A stretch of DNA of 64,000 nt from Bacteroidales bacterium (lineage in GTDB: Bacteria; Bacteroidota; Bacteroidia; Bacteroidales; Bacteroidaceae). The DNA lies in the NCBI GenBank assembly GCA_015060885.1, contig SUXO01000007.1, positions 1 through 64,000 on the forward strand. Reading direction: 5' to 3'. The position numbers and the translations under genes were made by a program. This document shows positions 16,799 through 25,239 of this stretch, one piece after another (positions within the stretch are counted from its first letter, which is position 1; every line of letters begins with the position of its first letter). A model generated the notes under the pieces. That model was given only the letters and a program-made list of their open reading frames with translations. It was not told the DNA's origin and did no database searches.

Positions 16799-17640
16799 TT
16801 CCCGGTGGTGCTCTGTTCGAGTTCTTTCTGTTCTTCGTATCCTTTGCTGCCTACAATGTACACTTTGTCGAGTGTGGTGAAGTCGGTAGACAATAGTACT
16901 TTGGCGCAGTAGAACATTCCGTCGTCCGAATCCTCGATTGCCTCAATGGTGCCTATGGGTATATCTTTGGGGAATATCGACGAGAACCCGCTCGTTACAA
17001 CCGTGTCGCCCACAGATAGCTTTGAGTATCGTGGCAGGTCGACAAGGTTGGAATGTCTTATGTCGTCGCCATCCCATTGCAGTGTGCTGAAACTTTCGCT
17101 TCCCTTTATGCGGCAGCTTATGCTGCTTTTGCTGTTGAGTAACGGGATGGCTATCGAGTAGTGGGCCGACGCTGTGTATATTATGCCCACAACGCCTTTG
17201 TCGCAAAAGAGGCCCATTTCGGGCAACACACCATCGGCTGTTCCTTTGTCGAGGGTTATGAAGTTGTTTACGCTGTTTACCGAGTTGTTTACCACGCTTG
17301 CGGTGTTGTAGATGAAACCGCGCCCGTCGGTTCCCTGTCCAAGAGCGGCAATGGTTGCGCTGTCGCCTGTCTGTGCAAGCTTTTCGTTCAGCACTCCTAC
17401 CTGTTCAAGCAGTTCGCGGTTGTGCTGCAAAAGCCTTTCGTTCTCGCTTTTGAGGGCAAAATAACCGTTTACATCGCTTATGATGGAGAAGATGTTGCCC
17501 ACCGCCCTGTTGGCCGATGTGAATATAGTTGCATTCTGGTAGCTGTTGAACTGCACAACAAGCATAACACCGGCTCCCTCCAATAACAGGAACAGGAACC
17601 AGTGGTTATGCTTTATTATGAAATTCAGCAGTGTCTGCAC
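16795..17640 (-). CDS. mreC: Rod-shape protein MreC
   Basis: A 281-residue bitopic protein: one membrane helix (about 12-30), a coiled coil (about 58-95, with SENERLLQHNRELLEQVGVL), and a periplasmic double beta-barrel domain from about 105. That domain contains FITLDKGTADGVLPEMGLF and GVVGIIYTASAHYSIAIPLLN, typical of MreC. It organises PBP2/RodA with MreB. A short acidic-polar C-terminal extension (EEQKELEQSTTGK) lies beyond the barrel. It is co-transcribed with mreB (12-base gap) and mreD (overlap). Confidence 0.92.
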   Translation of the reverse strand: MQTLLNFIIKHNHWFLFLLLEGAGVMLVVQFNSYQNATIFTSANRAVGNIFSIISDVNGYFALKSENERLLQHNRELLEQVGVLNEKLAQTGDSATIAALGQGTDGRGFIYNTASVVNNSVNSVNNFITLDKGTADGVLPEMGLFCDKGVVGIIYTASAHYSIAIPLLNSKSSISCRIKGSESFSTLQWDGDDIRHSNLVDLPRYSKLSVGDTVVTSGFSSIFPKDIPIGTIEAIEDSDDGMFYCAKVLLSTDFTTLDKVYIVGSKGYEEQKELEQSTTGK

Positions 17641-17652
17641 GGCGGCCTCGTT

Positions 17653-18669
17653 TTATCGCATCAGGAATGGATAGTTGAGGTCGTTGAGTGCAAGCGCAGT
17701 ACCCTTTGCCACGCAGTAGAGAGGGTTCTCGGCAATGTGGAAAGGTATGTTTATCTTGTTCTCCAAACGCTTGTCGAGGCCTCGCAACAGGGCACCGCCA
17801 CCGGCGAGATAGATACCGTTGTGCACAATGTCGGCATAGAGTTCGGGAGGTGTAGCCTCCAACGCGCTTATAATGGCGTTCTCAATCTTCATAATCGACT
17901 TGTCGATACAGTGTGCAATCTCCTGGTAGCATACAGGAACCTCGATGGGCATTGCTGTTATGCGGTTAGGACCGTGTACAATGTAGTCCTGGGGTGCTTC
18001 GTCGCCCAGGTCGGTGAGGGCCGAACCTACGTGTATCTTGATACGTTCTGCCATACGCTCACTCACGCGTACGTTGTGCTGGCGGCTCATATACTCCTGG
18101 ATGTCGGCTGTGAAGTCGTCACCGGCGGTGCGCAGTGAACCGTTTGAAACGATACCTCCCAAAGAGATAACGGCAATCTCGGTGGAACCGCCACCTATGT
18201 CGACAACCATATTTCCTTCGGGTGCCAGAACATCGAGGCCGATACCGAGTGCCGATGCCATAGGCTCGTAAATGAGATAGACATCGCGGCCACCGGCGTG
18301 TTCGGCCGAGTCGCGTACGGCACGGAGCTCAACCTCGGTAGAGCCATAGGGAACGCCTATGACCATACGGAGCGAGGGGGTGAAGAGCTTGCTGCCCATA
18401 TTTACCTTCTCGATGAGGCCACGCATCATCATTTCGCAGGCATAGAAGTCGGCAATAACACCGTCGCGCAGGGGACGTATTGTCTGTATGTTGGGGTTTG
18501 TCTTTTCGTGCATCTGTTTGGCACGTTCGCCCACGGCCATCATCTTCTTCTGGCCGTCGATGGCTACAACCGATGGCTCGTCAACCACAATCTTTCCATT
18601 GTAGGAGATAATGGTGTTGGCGGTACCGAGGTCGATAGCCACATCCTGTGTGAATGAAAAAAGTCCCAT
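17653..18669 (-). CDS. mreB: Rod-shape determining protein MreB
   Basis: A 338-residue actin-like ATPase that forms filaments under the inner membrane and positions the elongation machinery. Phosphate 1 motif: AIDLGTANT; phosphate 2: MVVDIGGGSTEIAVISLGG; adenosine motif: GIYLAGGGALLRGLD. The N-terminus MGLFSF is amphipathic and may bind the membrane. Length is normal. purH ends 24 bases upstream and mreC starts 12 bases downstream, so mreB transcription probably starts at the purH promoter or within purH. Confidence 0.97.
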   Translation of the reverse strand: MGLFSFTQDVAIDLGTANTIISYNGKIVVDEPSVVAIDGQKKMMAVGERAKQMHEKTNPNIQTIRPLRDGVIADFYACEMMMRGLIEKVNMGSKLFTPSLRMVIGVPYGSTEVELRAVRDSAEHAGGRDVYLIYEPMASALGIGLDVLAPEGNMVVDIGGGSTEIAVISLGGIVSNGSLRTAGDDFTADIQEYMSRQHNVRVSERMAERIKIHVGSALTDLGDEAPQDYIVHGPNRITAMPIEVPVCYQEIAHCIDKSIMKIENAIISALEATPPELYADIVHNGIYLAGGGALLRGLDKRLENKINIPFHIAENPLYCVAKGTALALNDLNYPFLMR

Positions 18670-18693
18670 TCTGTAATAGTTTTTAAAGATTCA

Positions 18694-20217
18694 TTAATGT
18701 TTAAAGTGGCGGAAGCCTGTGATAACCATCGAAACGCCGTTTGCATCGCAATAGTCCACCGACTCCTTGTCGCGTATTGAGCCTCCGGGGTGTATTACGG
18801 CTGTAACACCTGCCTCGTGGGCTATCTGCACGCAGTCGGGGAAGGGGAAGAATGCGTCGCTGGCCATTACGCTGCCTTGCAATGAGAAACCGAAGTTGCC
18901 GGCCTTCTCAATTGCGTGGCGCAGTGAGTCGACACGTGATGTCTGTCCTACACCGCTTGCAATGAGCTGCTTGTTTTTTGCAAGTACGATGGCGTTGCTT
19001 TTGCTATGCTTCACAATTTTGTTGGCAAAGAGCATATCCTCAATCTCGGCCGCTGTGGGAACAGCCTGTGAAACGGTTTTGAGGTCCTCGGCTGTTTCAA
19101 CCTTCTCGTCGCGGTCCTGTACAAGCACGCCGCCAAGCACGCTGCGGTAGGTCTGCGAGGGGAGTTCGGTCGACTTCTGTACAAGGATTATGCGGTTCTT
19201 CTTTTGTGTGAGTATTTCAAGAGCATCCATGTCATAGTCGGGAGCGATAATAACCTCGAAGAATATCTCGTTAACTTTCTCGGCAGTTGCCTTGTCGATA
19301 ACGGCATTTGCGATGAGCACACCGCCGAATGCCGAAACGGGGTCGCCGGCAAGTGCTGCATCCCAAGCCTCTGCGAGTGTGGGGCGCGATGCAAGGCCGC
19401 AGGCATTGTTGTGTTTGAGGATGGCAAATGTGGTTTCACCGGCAAAGTCGTTGATGAGCTCCACTGCTGCACTTATATCGAGCAGGTTGTTGTAGGAAAT
19501 CTCCTTGCCGTGTATCTGGTTGAACATCTTGCCGAAATCGCCATAGAAGGCTCCTTTCTGGTGGGGGTTCTCGCCATAACGCAACGACATGGGATAATCC
19601 TTTGCGCAACGGAACGCACTCTTCTCCTCTTTGTCGAAATAGTTGAAGATGGCCGAATCGTAAGACGACGAAACTGCAAAGGCCTCGCGTGCGAAGAAAC
19701 GACGCTCTTCGAGTGTGGTAACTGCACCGTTGCTCTGCAAAATGTCGAGCAGAGGTTTGTACTGCGCTTTGCTTGCAACGATAACCACGTCGTTGAAGTT
19801 CTTTGCAGCACCGCGTATGAGCGAAATGCCACCTATGTCAATCTTTTCGATGATGTCGGCTTCGGGAGCACCCGATGCTACTGTCTGCTCAAAGGGGTAG
19901 AGGTCCACGATTACCAGGTCGATAGCGGGTATTTCGTATTCCTGCATCTGTTGCTGGTCTTTCTCGTTCTCGCGACGGCCCAATATGCCGCCGAACACTT
20001 TGGGGTGAAGTGTCTTCACGCGGCCGCCCAGAATTGAGGGGTAGCCGGTGAGGCTTTCAACCGCGGTGCAGGGTATGCCGAGCGATTCAATGAAACTCTG
20101 TGTACCTCCGGTTGAGATAAGCTGTACTCCTTCGGCGTGCAGGAGTTTTATAATCTCGTCCAATCCGTCTTTGTGGAAGACAGAAACCAATGCCGATTTA
20201 ATTCTCTTTGTTGACAT
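18694..20217 (-). CDS. purH: Bifunctional AICAR transformylase/IMP cyclohydrolase
   Basis: A 507-residue enzyme for the last two steps of purine synthesis. The N-terminal MGS-like IMP cyclohydrolase domain (about 1-150) has SVFHKDGLDEIIKLL and STGGTQSFIE. The C-terminal transformylase domain contains LRYGENPHQKGAFYG, the catalytic KHNNACG and the folate-site phrase SDAFFPFPD near the end. Its position at the head of the mre operon is commonly seen in Bacteroidales. A good promoter lies at 20299-20329. Confidence 0.96.
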   Translation of the reverse strand: MSTKRIKSALVSVFHKDGLDEIIKLLHAEGVQLISTGGTQSFIESLGIPCTAVESLTGYPSILGGRVKTLHPKVFGGILGRRENEKDQQQMQEYEIPAIDLVIVDLYPFEQTVASGAPEADIIEKIDIGGISLIRGAAKNFNDVVIVASKAQYKPLLDILQSNGAVTTLEERRFFAREAFAVSSSYDSAIFNYFDKEEKSAFRCAKDYPMSLRYGENPHQKGAFYGDFGKMFNQIHGKEISYNNLLDISAAVELINDFAGETTFAILKHNNACGLASRPTLAEAWDAALAGDPVSAFGGVLIANAVIDKATAEKVNEIFFEVIIAPDYDMDALEILTQKKNRIILVQKSTELPSQTYRSVLGGVLVQDRDEKVETAEDLKTVSQAVPTAAEIEDMLFANKIVKHSKSNAIVLAKNKQLIASGVGQTSRVDSLRHAIEKAGNFGFSLQGSVMASDAFFPFPDCVQIAHEAGVTAVIHPGGSIRDKESVDYCDANGVSMVITGFRHFKH

Positions 20218-20298
20218 TTTTGTGAATATAGTTTGTTAATGTTTCGTGTTTGGGAACCCCTCTCCGGATGGCGAGTGGAAGGGGTAGCTATTTTCCCG

Positions 20299-20329
20299 CG
20301 AAGATAGCTTTTTTTGCGCGAATTTCCAA
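20299..20329 (-). promoter_or_regulatory. Promoter of the purH-mre operon
   Basis: On the minus strand TTG (20329-20327), a 20-base spacer and TATCTTCG (20306-20299), one mismatch from TAnnTTTG. An 80-base leader follows. It includes a short inverted repeat, CCCCT near 20256-20262 with AGGGG near 20279-20285. Confidence 0.6.
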
Positions 20330-20384
20330 TATAAATATGGGGCGATTTTCGGGTAAATTGTGAAAAGTAAATATAAATATATTT

Positions 20385-20428
20385 AAGCACGGCAGGAACT
20401 GCTTTTTGAGGCGGTTCCTGCCGTGCTT
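20385..20428 (-). terminator. Hairpin terminator downstream of nadB
   Basis: A perfect 15-bp stem (20385-20399 with 20414-20428) 19 bases after the nadB stop, followed on the minus strand by an A/T-rich tract. Confidence 0.75.
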
Positions 20429-20446
20429 ATGGGGTGTGTCGTTGTC

Positions 20447-22015
20447 TTAATTTTTTTTCGGGTGGTCTATGTTGTAGTGCAGACCGCGGCTCTCCTTGCG
20501 TTCGATAGCCTGACGCATAATGAGGTATCCCACGTTTATTATGTTGCGCAGCTCGCACAGTTCGCGGCTCACTACGCTTCTTTTAAAGAGTTCCTCGGTC
20601 TCTTCGTAAAGCAGGTCAAGGCGGTTCCACGCACGTTTGAGGCGCAGGTCGCTTCGCACAATTCCCACGTATGTGCTCATAATCTGTCCCACCTCTTTCA
20701 CGTCCTGTGAAATGAGCACCATCTCTTCGTTCATCTTGGTGCCCTCGTCGTTCCATTGGGGTATATTCTCGTTGAAACTGTATTCGTGTATGTGCTGCAA
20801 CGAGTGTTTTGCGGCAGCGTCGGCATATACTACGGCCTCTATGAGTGAGTTGCTTGCCAGTCGGTTGCCGCCGTGGAGGCCGGTGCAGGAACACTCGCCC
20901 ACAGCATAAAGGCGGTGTATGCTCGATGCGGCATTGAGGTCTACCTTTATACCGCCGCAAAGGTAGTGGGCGGCCGGTGCCACGGGTATATAGTCTTTTG
21001 TTATGTCAATGCCGAGCGAGAGACATTTTTCGTATATGTTGGGGAAGTGGCGTTTGGTCTCTTCGGGGTCTTTGTGTGTGACATCGAGGTAGACGTGGTC
21101 CTCGCCGCGTGTCTTCATCTCGTTGTCAATGGCGCGGGCCACAATGTCGCGCGGTGCAAGCGACAGGCGTTCATCATATTTCTGCATAAACTCTTTGCCG
21201 TCGATGGTGCGCAGAATGGCACCGTATCCGCGCATAGCCTCGGTTATGAGGAACGATGGGCGGTCGCCGGGGTTGTACAGCGCGGTGGGGTGGAACTGTA
21301 TAAATTCCATATCCTTTACGGTTCCCTTTGCACGGTAGACCATTGCGATGCCGTCGCCTGTTGCCACCAACGGGTTGGTAGTGGTCTTGTATACTGCGCC
21401 GCAACCGCCTGTTGCCATCAGTGTCACGCGGCTCAAAAATGTATGTACTTCATTTGTGGCAATGTCGAGAACGTATGCGCCGAAACACTCTATGTCGGGT
21501 GTCTGTCGGGTTACCGTCACGCCCAAGTGGTGCTGCGTAATTATCTCTATTGCAAAATGGTTGTCAAGGATGGTAATATTGGGGTGTTTGCGCACAGCCT
21601 TTATGAGGGATTCCTGAATTTCGGCACCGGTGTTGTCGGCGTGGTGCAGAATGCGGAACTCCGAGTGCCCGCCCTCGCGGTGCAGGTCGAACTCGCCTTT
21701 TTCGTTCTTGTCGAAATTTACGCCCCAGTCTATGAGTGCCTGAATTTGTGATGGTGCTTCGCGCACTACTTTTTCAACGGCTTCCCGGTCGCTTATCCAG
21801 TCGCCGGCAATCATAGTGTCTTCAATGTGTTTGTCGAAATTGTCCACGGCAAGGTTTGTGACCGATGCTACGCCTCCTTGTGCAAAATAGGTATTGGCAT
21901 CTTCGAGCGTGGTTTTGCACACTATTGCAACGTTGCCTTTGTCGGCAACTTTAAGTGCGTAACTCATTCCGGCAATACCGGAACCAATGACCAGAAAATC
22001 GAATTTTTTAATCAT
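20447..22015 (-). CDS. nadB: L-aspartate oxidase
   Basis: A 522-residue FAD flavoprotein that oxidises aspartate to iminoaspartate, the first step of de novo NAD synthesis. The N-terminal FAD motif GSGIAGMSYAL, the active-site region AHYLCGGIKVDLNAASSI, GECSCTGLHGGNRLASNSL and the substrate-binding region EFIQFHPTAL are all present, which separates it from fumarate reductases. The C-terminal helical domain RELCELRNIINVGYLI is also typical. nadA and nadC are not next to it. A promoter is visible upstream and a strong hairpin downstream, so it is probably monocistronic. Confidence 0.94.
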   Translation of the reverse strand: MIKKFDFLVIGSGIAGMSYALKVADKGNVAIVCKTTLEDANTYFAQGGVASVTNLAVDNFDKHIEDTMIAGDWISDREAVEKVVREAPSQIQALIDWGVNFDKNEKGEFDLHREGGHSEFRILHHADNTGAEIQESLIKAVRKHPNITILDNHFAIEIITQHHLGVTVTRQTPDIECFGAYVLDIATNEVHTFLSRVTLMATGGCGAVYKTTTNPLVATGDGIAMVYRAKGTVKDMEFIQFHPTALYNPGDRPSFLITEAMRGYGAILRTIDGKEFMQKYDERLSLAPRDIVARAIDNEMKTRGEDHVYLDVTHKDPEETKRHFPNIYEKCLSLGIDITKDYIPVAPAAHYLCGGIKVDLNAASSIHRLYAVGECSCTGLHGGNRLASNSLIEAVVYADAAAKHSLQHIHEYSFNENIPQWNDEGTKMNEEMVLISQDVKEVGQIMSTYVGIVRSDLRLKRAWNRLDLLYEETEELFKRSVVSRELCELRNIINVGYLIMRQAIERKESRGLHYNIDHPKKN

Positions 22016-22118
22016 ATTTCCATAGAGTTTTGCAGGGTTGGTGTCTTCTATGGGTTTTTGTGTAGCTCAAAGCTTTTCATCGAGCCCTGCATTTGTTTTT
22101 TGTATTTTCTCGGTATCG

Positions 22119-22126
22119 CAAAAATA
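22119..22126 (-). promoter_or_regulatory. -7 box upstream of nadB
   Basis: On the minus strand TATTTTTG matches TAnnTTTG exactly. CTG rather than TTG occurs at 22148-22146, 19 bases further upstream. The start codon lies about 100 bases downstream. Confidence 0.45.
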
Positions 22127-22220
22127 CAAAAAAACATAAATAAAACAGTGCTCTGTGGGTATTTTTAATAAATAATCAGTAGTTTTACCGAAAGTTTTGC
22201 CTTTTGCGGCCCGTTAAGTT

Positions 22221-23576
22221 ATGAAAAATCGTTTTCTGTTATCTATCCTTTGTGTTCTATATATTTTTGCGGTGTCGGCACAGCCTCTGCGCGACGGCTT
22301 TGAAACACTGCTTGGCGATGATATTTTTCTTCAAAGCGATGTGTCGCTCGTGGTGTATGACCTCGATGCCGATTCTCTGCTCTTTTCCCACCGCGAGCAT
22401 AAATTGTGCCGCCCGGCTTCGGTGCTTAAAGTGGTGACGGCACTTGCCGCTCTTGAACGGCTGGGGTGCGACTACACGGTCGACACCCGTCTGCTTCGCA
22501 AGGGCAACAATCTCTATCTGCAAGGTTCGGTGGACCCTCTCTTTTCGTACGATGATTTAAAAACATTGTTGTCGGCAGTGCCGCAGGGTATGGTGGCCGA
22601 CACTCTTTTTGCCGACTGCTCTTTTATGGACTCGGTATATTGGGGCCCTGGGTGGGCGTGGGACGATACTCCCTGGGAGTTCCAACCCTATATCTCCCCT
22701 CTGATGCTTTGCGGCGGTTGTGTCGAGGTGAAGGCAACTCCTGCCGGCAAGGGTGTTCCGCCCCGTGTGGAGTGCTATCCGCCATCAAATTTCTATACTG
22801 TTGTAAACGAGGCTGTGAGCAAGAGCGGCACCGATGAGAAATTCACAATTCTGCGTGACTGGCTCGATGGTACCAATGTCATTAGGTTGCGTGGTAATTG
22901 TCGTGCGGCAAAGAGCGAAAAGATGAATATGTTCCCTTCGCAGAATTTCTTTGTGGCTGTGGCTGCCGAACAGCTTTCGGCTGCCGGTGTGCAGGTGGGT
23001 TGCACCTCTTTTGCCGCAACACCGGCGGTCTGTGATACATTGGCTGTTGTGCGGAGGCCTATAAGGGATATTGTGGTTGAGGCTCTTATGGAGAGCAACA
23101 ACCTGTGTGCCGAATCTCTTTCTTATCATCTTGGAGCGCTCTACGGGAAACGGCCCGTGCGGCAGGATATGGGACCGAAGATTATCAAGGGATATATGAA
23201 CTACACGTTCGATATGCCCGAAAGGTCCGATGTGCGCGACGGCTCCGGTTTGTCGCCTTACACGTTGTTGTCGGCCGATATTATAATGCAGGCTCTTCGC
23301 AGGGTGTATGCCGTTCCCGGAATATATGATATTTTTATGCAAGGGTTGCCGCAGTCGGGTATAAGCGGCACTATGAAACACCGCACAAAGAACACGGCGG
23401 CATTCAAGCGTGTTTTTGCAAAAACGGGTACGGTGACAGGCGTATGCACTCTTGCCGGTTATGCGAAGGCTTCCAACGGGCACACCATTGCCTTTGTTAT
23501 GCTTAATGATGGCTTGCCCAAAGCCACTCCTGTCCGTGTCTGGCAGGATAAGGTGTGCGATTACATTTGCCGTTAA
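22221..23576 (+). CDS. dacB: D-alanyl-D-alanine carboxypeptidase/endopeptidase (PBP4 family)
   Basis: A 451-residue S13-family penicillin-binding protein. Signal peptide about 1-20 (IFAVSA/QP). Active-site motifs are SxxK at Ser67-Lys70 (RPASVLKVVTA), SxN at Ser292-Asn294 (MESNNLCAESL) and KTG at 401-403 (FAKTGTVTG). The long insertion between SxxK and SxN (220 residues) is characteristic of PBP4. It trims or cuts peptidoglycan cross-links in the periplasm. The stop codon abuts that of the convergent queG gene with no spacing. Confidence 0.93.
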   Translation: MKNRFLLSILCVLYIFAVSAQPLRDGFETLLGDDIFLQSDVSLVVYDLDADSLLFSHREHKLCRPASVLKVVTALAALERLGCDYTVDTRLLRKGNNLYLQGSVDPLFSYDDLKTLLSAVPQGMVADTLFADCSFMDSVYWGPGWAWDDTPWEFQPYISPLMLCGGCVEVKATPAGKGVPPRVECYPPSNFYTVVNEAVSKSGTDEKFTILRDWLDGTNVIRLRGNCRAAKSEKMNMFPSQNFFVAVAAEQLSAAGVQVGCTSFAATPAVCDTLAVVRRPIRDIVVEALMESNNLCAESLSYHLGALYGKRPVRQDMGPKIIKGYMNYTFDMPERSDVRDGSGLSPYTLLSADIIMQALRRVYAVPGIYDIFMQGLPQSGISGTMKHRTKNTAAFKRVFAKTGTVTGVCTLAGYAKASNGHTIAFVMLNDGLPKATPVRVWQDKVCDYICR

Positions 23577-24497
23577 TCACCCCTTTTTTATCGCCTCTAT
23601 GTTGCGTATGAGCTGTTCGTAACCGGCACGCTCCACAGCGCTTTTTCCGAATATCTCCTTGTATTTCCCTTCGGTGAGCGCGTACCAATCCTCCTTTTCC
23701 ATTGTAGTAAGTGCCTCGCCGGGTAGCAGTTCGGTAATTTCTGTCCTGCCGGCCTTCTTGTTCCAGGGACAGGCTGTTTGGCAACGGTCGCAGCCGTAAA
23801 AGCAATTTCCCATCTTTTTACCGATGTTTTCGGGGAGTTCGCGGCGGTGTTCTATGGTGAGGTACGAAAGGCATTTCCGCGCATCGAAACCATCGATGGC
23901 AAGTGCCTGTGTAGGGCAGTTTTCTATGCAGCGGGTGCAGCTCCCGCACAGGTTTTGTGTAAATGGCGTGTCATACTCCGTTTCGCAATCAATCATCAGT
24001 TCGCCGAGAAAAAAATAGGAGCCCAGCTTGGGAATTATAAGCTGGTGATTGCGCCCAATCCACCCAAGCCCTGCCTGCATGGCCCAATAGCGTTCGGCAA
24101 CTGGGGCTGTGTCGCAGAAGGCCCTGCCTTTAACCGGGACAACGCTCTCTATGCTCGCAAGCAAGCGGTATAGCCGCTCTTTTACAACGTGGTGGTAGTC
24201 GGCTCCTTGTGCGTATCGTGATATGTGCAGGCGGCTTTCGTCAAACTCTCCTTGTGCGTAGCTCAATGCCACCGAAACAATGCTTTTGCACCCCTCCACA
24301 AGTTTTGCGGGGTTTTCGCGCTTGTCGCAATTCCGTTCGAGGTAGCCCATATCGCCGTGTTTCCCGTCGGCCACCCACCCGTTTAGCCTTTGTGCCTCGA
24401 TTGCAGGCAGTGGTGTGGCCTTTGCAATACCGCATACGGCAAAGCCGAGGCGTTTTGCCTCGGCTTTGATATGGTTCGATAATTCCTTTGGTGTCAT
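23577..24497 (-). CDS. queG: Epoxyqueuosine reductase
   Basis: A 306-residue enzyme that performs the last step of queuosine synthesis in tRNA, using cobalamin and two 4Fe-4S clusters. The ferredoxin-like cysteines are 184, 187, 190 and 194 (CGSCTRCIENC) and 232, 236, 239 and 243 (CFYGCDRCQTAC). The catalytic Asp is in FCDTAPVAER (about residue 129), and GLGWIGRN is diagnostic. Compared with the Escherichia coli enzyme the C-terminal HEAT-like extension is absent, which is usual in this phylum. The queuosine gene queA lies at the far end of the window, unlinked. Confidence 0.94.
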   Translation of the reverse strand: MTPKELSNHIKAEAKRLGFAVCGIAKATPLPAIEAQRLNGWVADGKHGDMGYLERNCDKRENPAKLVEGCKSIVSVALSYAQGEFDESRLHISRYAQGADYHHVVKERLYRLLASIESVVPVKGRAFCDTAPVAERYWAMQAGLGWIGRNHQLIIPKLGSYFFLGELMIDCETEYDTPFTQNLCGSCTRCIENCPTQALAIDGFDARKCLSYLTIEHRRELPENIGKKMGNCFYGCDRCQTACPWNKKAGRTEITELLPGEALTTMEKEDWYALTEGKYKEIFGKSAVERAGYEQLIRNIEAIKKG

Positions 24498-24617
24498 CGT
24501 TTTTTATTGCATAAAGGTTGATACCCATTGACTCGCTTTACTTTCCGCACCCCGTGTGGTGTGACTATGCCACACTGCACACGACTGTTGCTGAAAAGTC
24601 CGTCGAAGAGTTTGTCA

Positions 24618-25229
24618 TTAATCAAAAATCTTGAATGTATAACCCTGTTCAAGCAACCAGTCTATGGCACGTGGCAAGGCATATCGAAGGTTCCTTTCGG
24701 AACGCAGCGAGTCGTGGAAGGTTATTATGCTGCCGTTGCGTGTGTAACGCTTTACGTTGGCAAGCACATCCTCGCCATACATGTGTATACTGTAATCACG
24801 TGTGACAAGGTCCCACATTACAAACTGGTACCGTTTGGAGAGTTCGCGGTACTGCTGTGTGCGCAGAACACCGTGAGGGGGACGGAACAGGTTGCTATGT
24901 ATGAAGGCATCGGCCTGGTCTACGTTCTCTATATATTTGTCGGTGCTTGTGAGGAGCCCTTTGAGGTGGTTGAAAGTGTGGTTGCCCAGGCGATGTCCGC
25001 CCTCTACCACCTGCATATACTCCTGGGAGAACTTATGCACGTTGTCGCCCACCATAAAAAATGTAGCCTTTATGTTGTTCCTTTCGAGCAGTTCCACAAC
25101 CCAGGGGGTTATGACAGGGATGGGCCCGTCGTCGAAGGTGAGGTAAACGGCCTTCTCATCGGGGTTCATCCTCCATAAAGCTTTTGGGTAAAGGTTACGG
25201 AAAAATGTCGGAACTTGTTCTATAAACAT
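24618..25229 (-). CDS. Polysaccharide deacetylase (NodB domain, CE4)
   Basis: A 203-residue carbohydrate esterase family 4 protein. Metal ligands are Asp34 in TFDDGP, His84 and His88 in GNHTFNHLKG. RPPHG (about 116-120) supplies the substrate Arg, and the C-terminal ITFHDS holds the catalytic-base-partner His. No signal peptide is predicted, although the N-terminal MFIEQVPTFFRNLYP is hydrophobic and could associate with membrane. It probably deacetylates GlcNAc units in peptidoglycan or another surface polymer. It is co-transcribed with the DUF2723 gene 10 bases upstream. Confidence 0.9.
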   Translation of the reverse strand: MFIEQVPTFFRNLYPKALWRMNPDEKAVYLTFDDGPIPVITPWVVELLERNNIKATFFMVGDNVHKFSQEYMQVVEGGHRLGNHTFNHLKGLLTSTDKYIENVDQADAFIHSNLFRPPHGVLRTQQYRELSKRYQFVMWDLVTRDYSIHMYGEDVLANVKRYTRNGSIITFHDSLRSERNLRYALPRAIDWLLEQGYTFKIFD

Positions 25230-25239
25230 AATCTTTTTC

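Noticed and set aside
19204..21751. Plus-strand frames of 277 and 292 residues opposite purH and nadB
   Set aside because: Antisense to complete enzymes, with Cys/Val-rich composition typical of shadow frames and no promoter.
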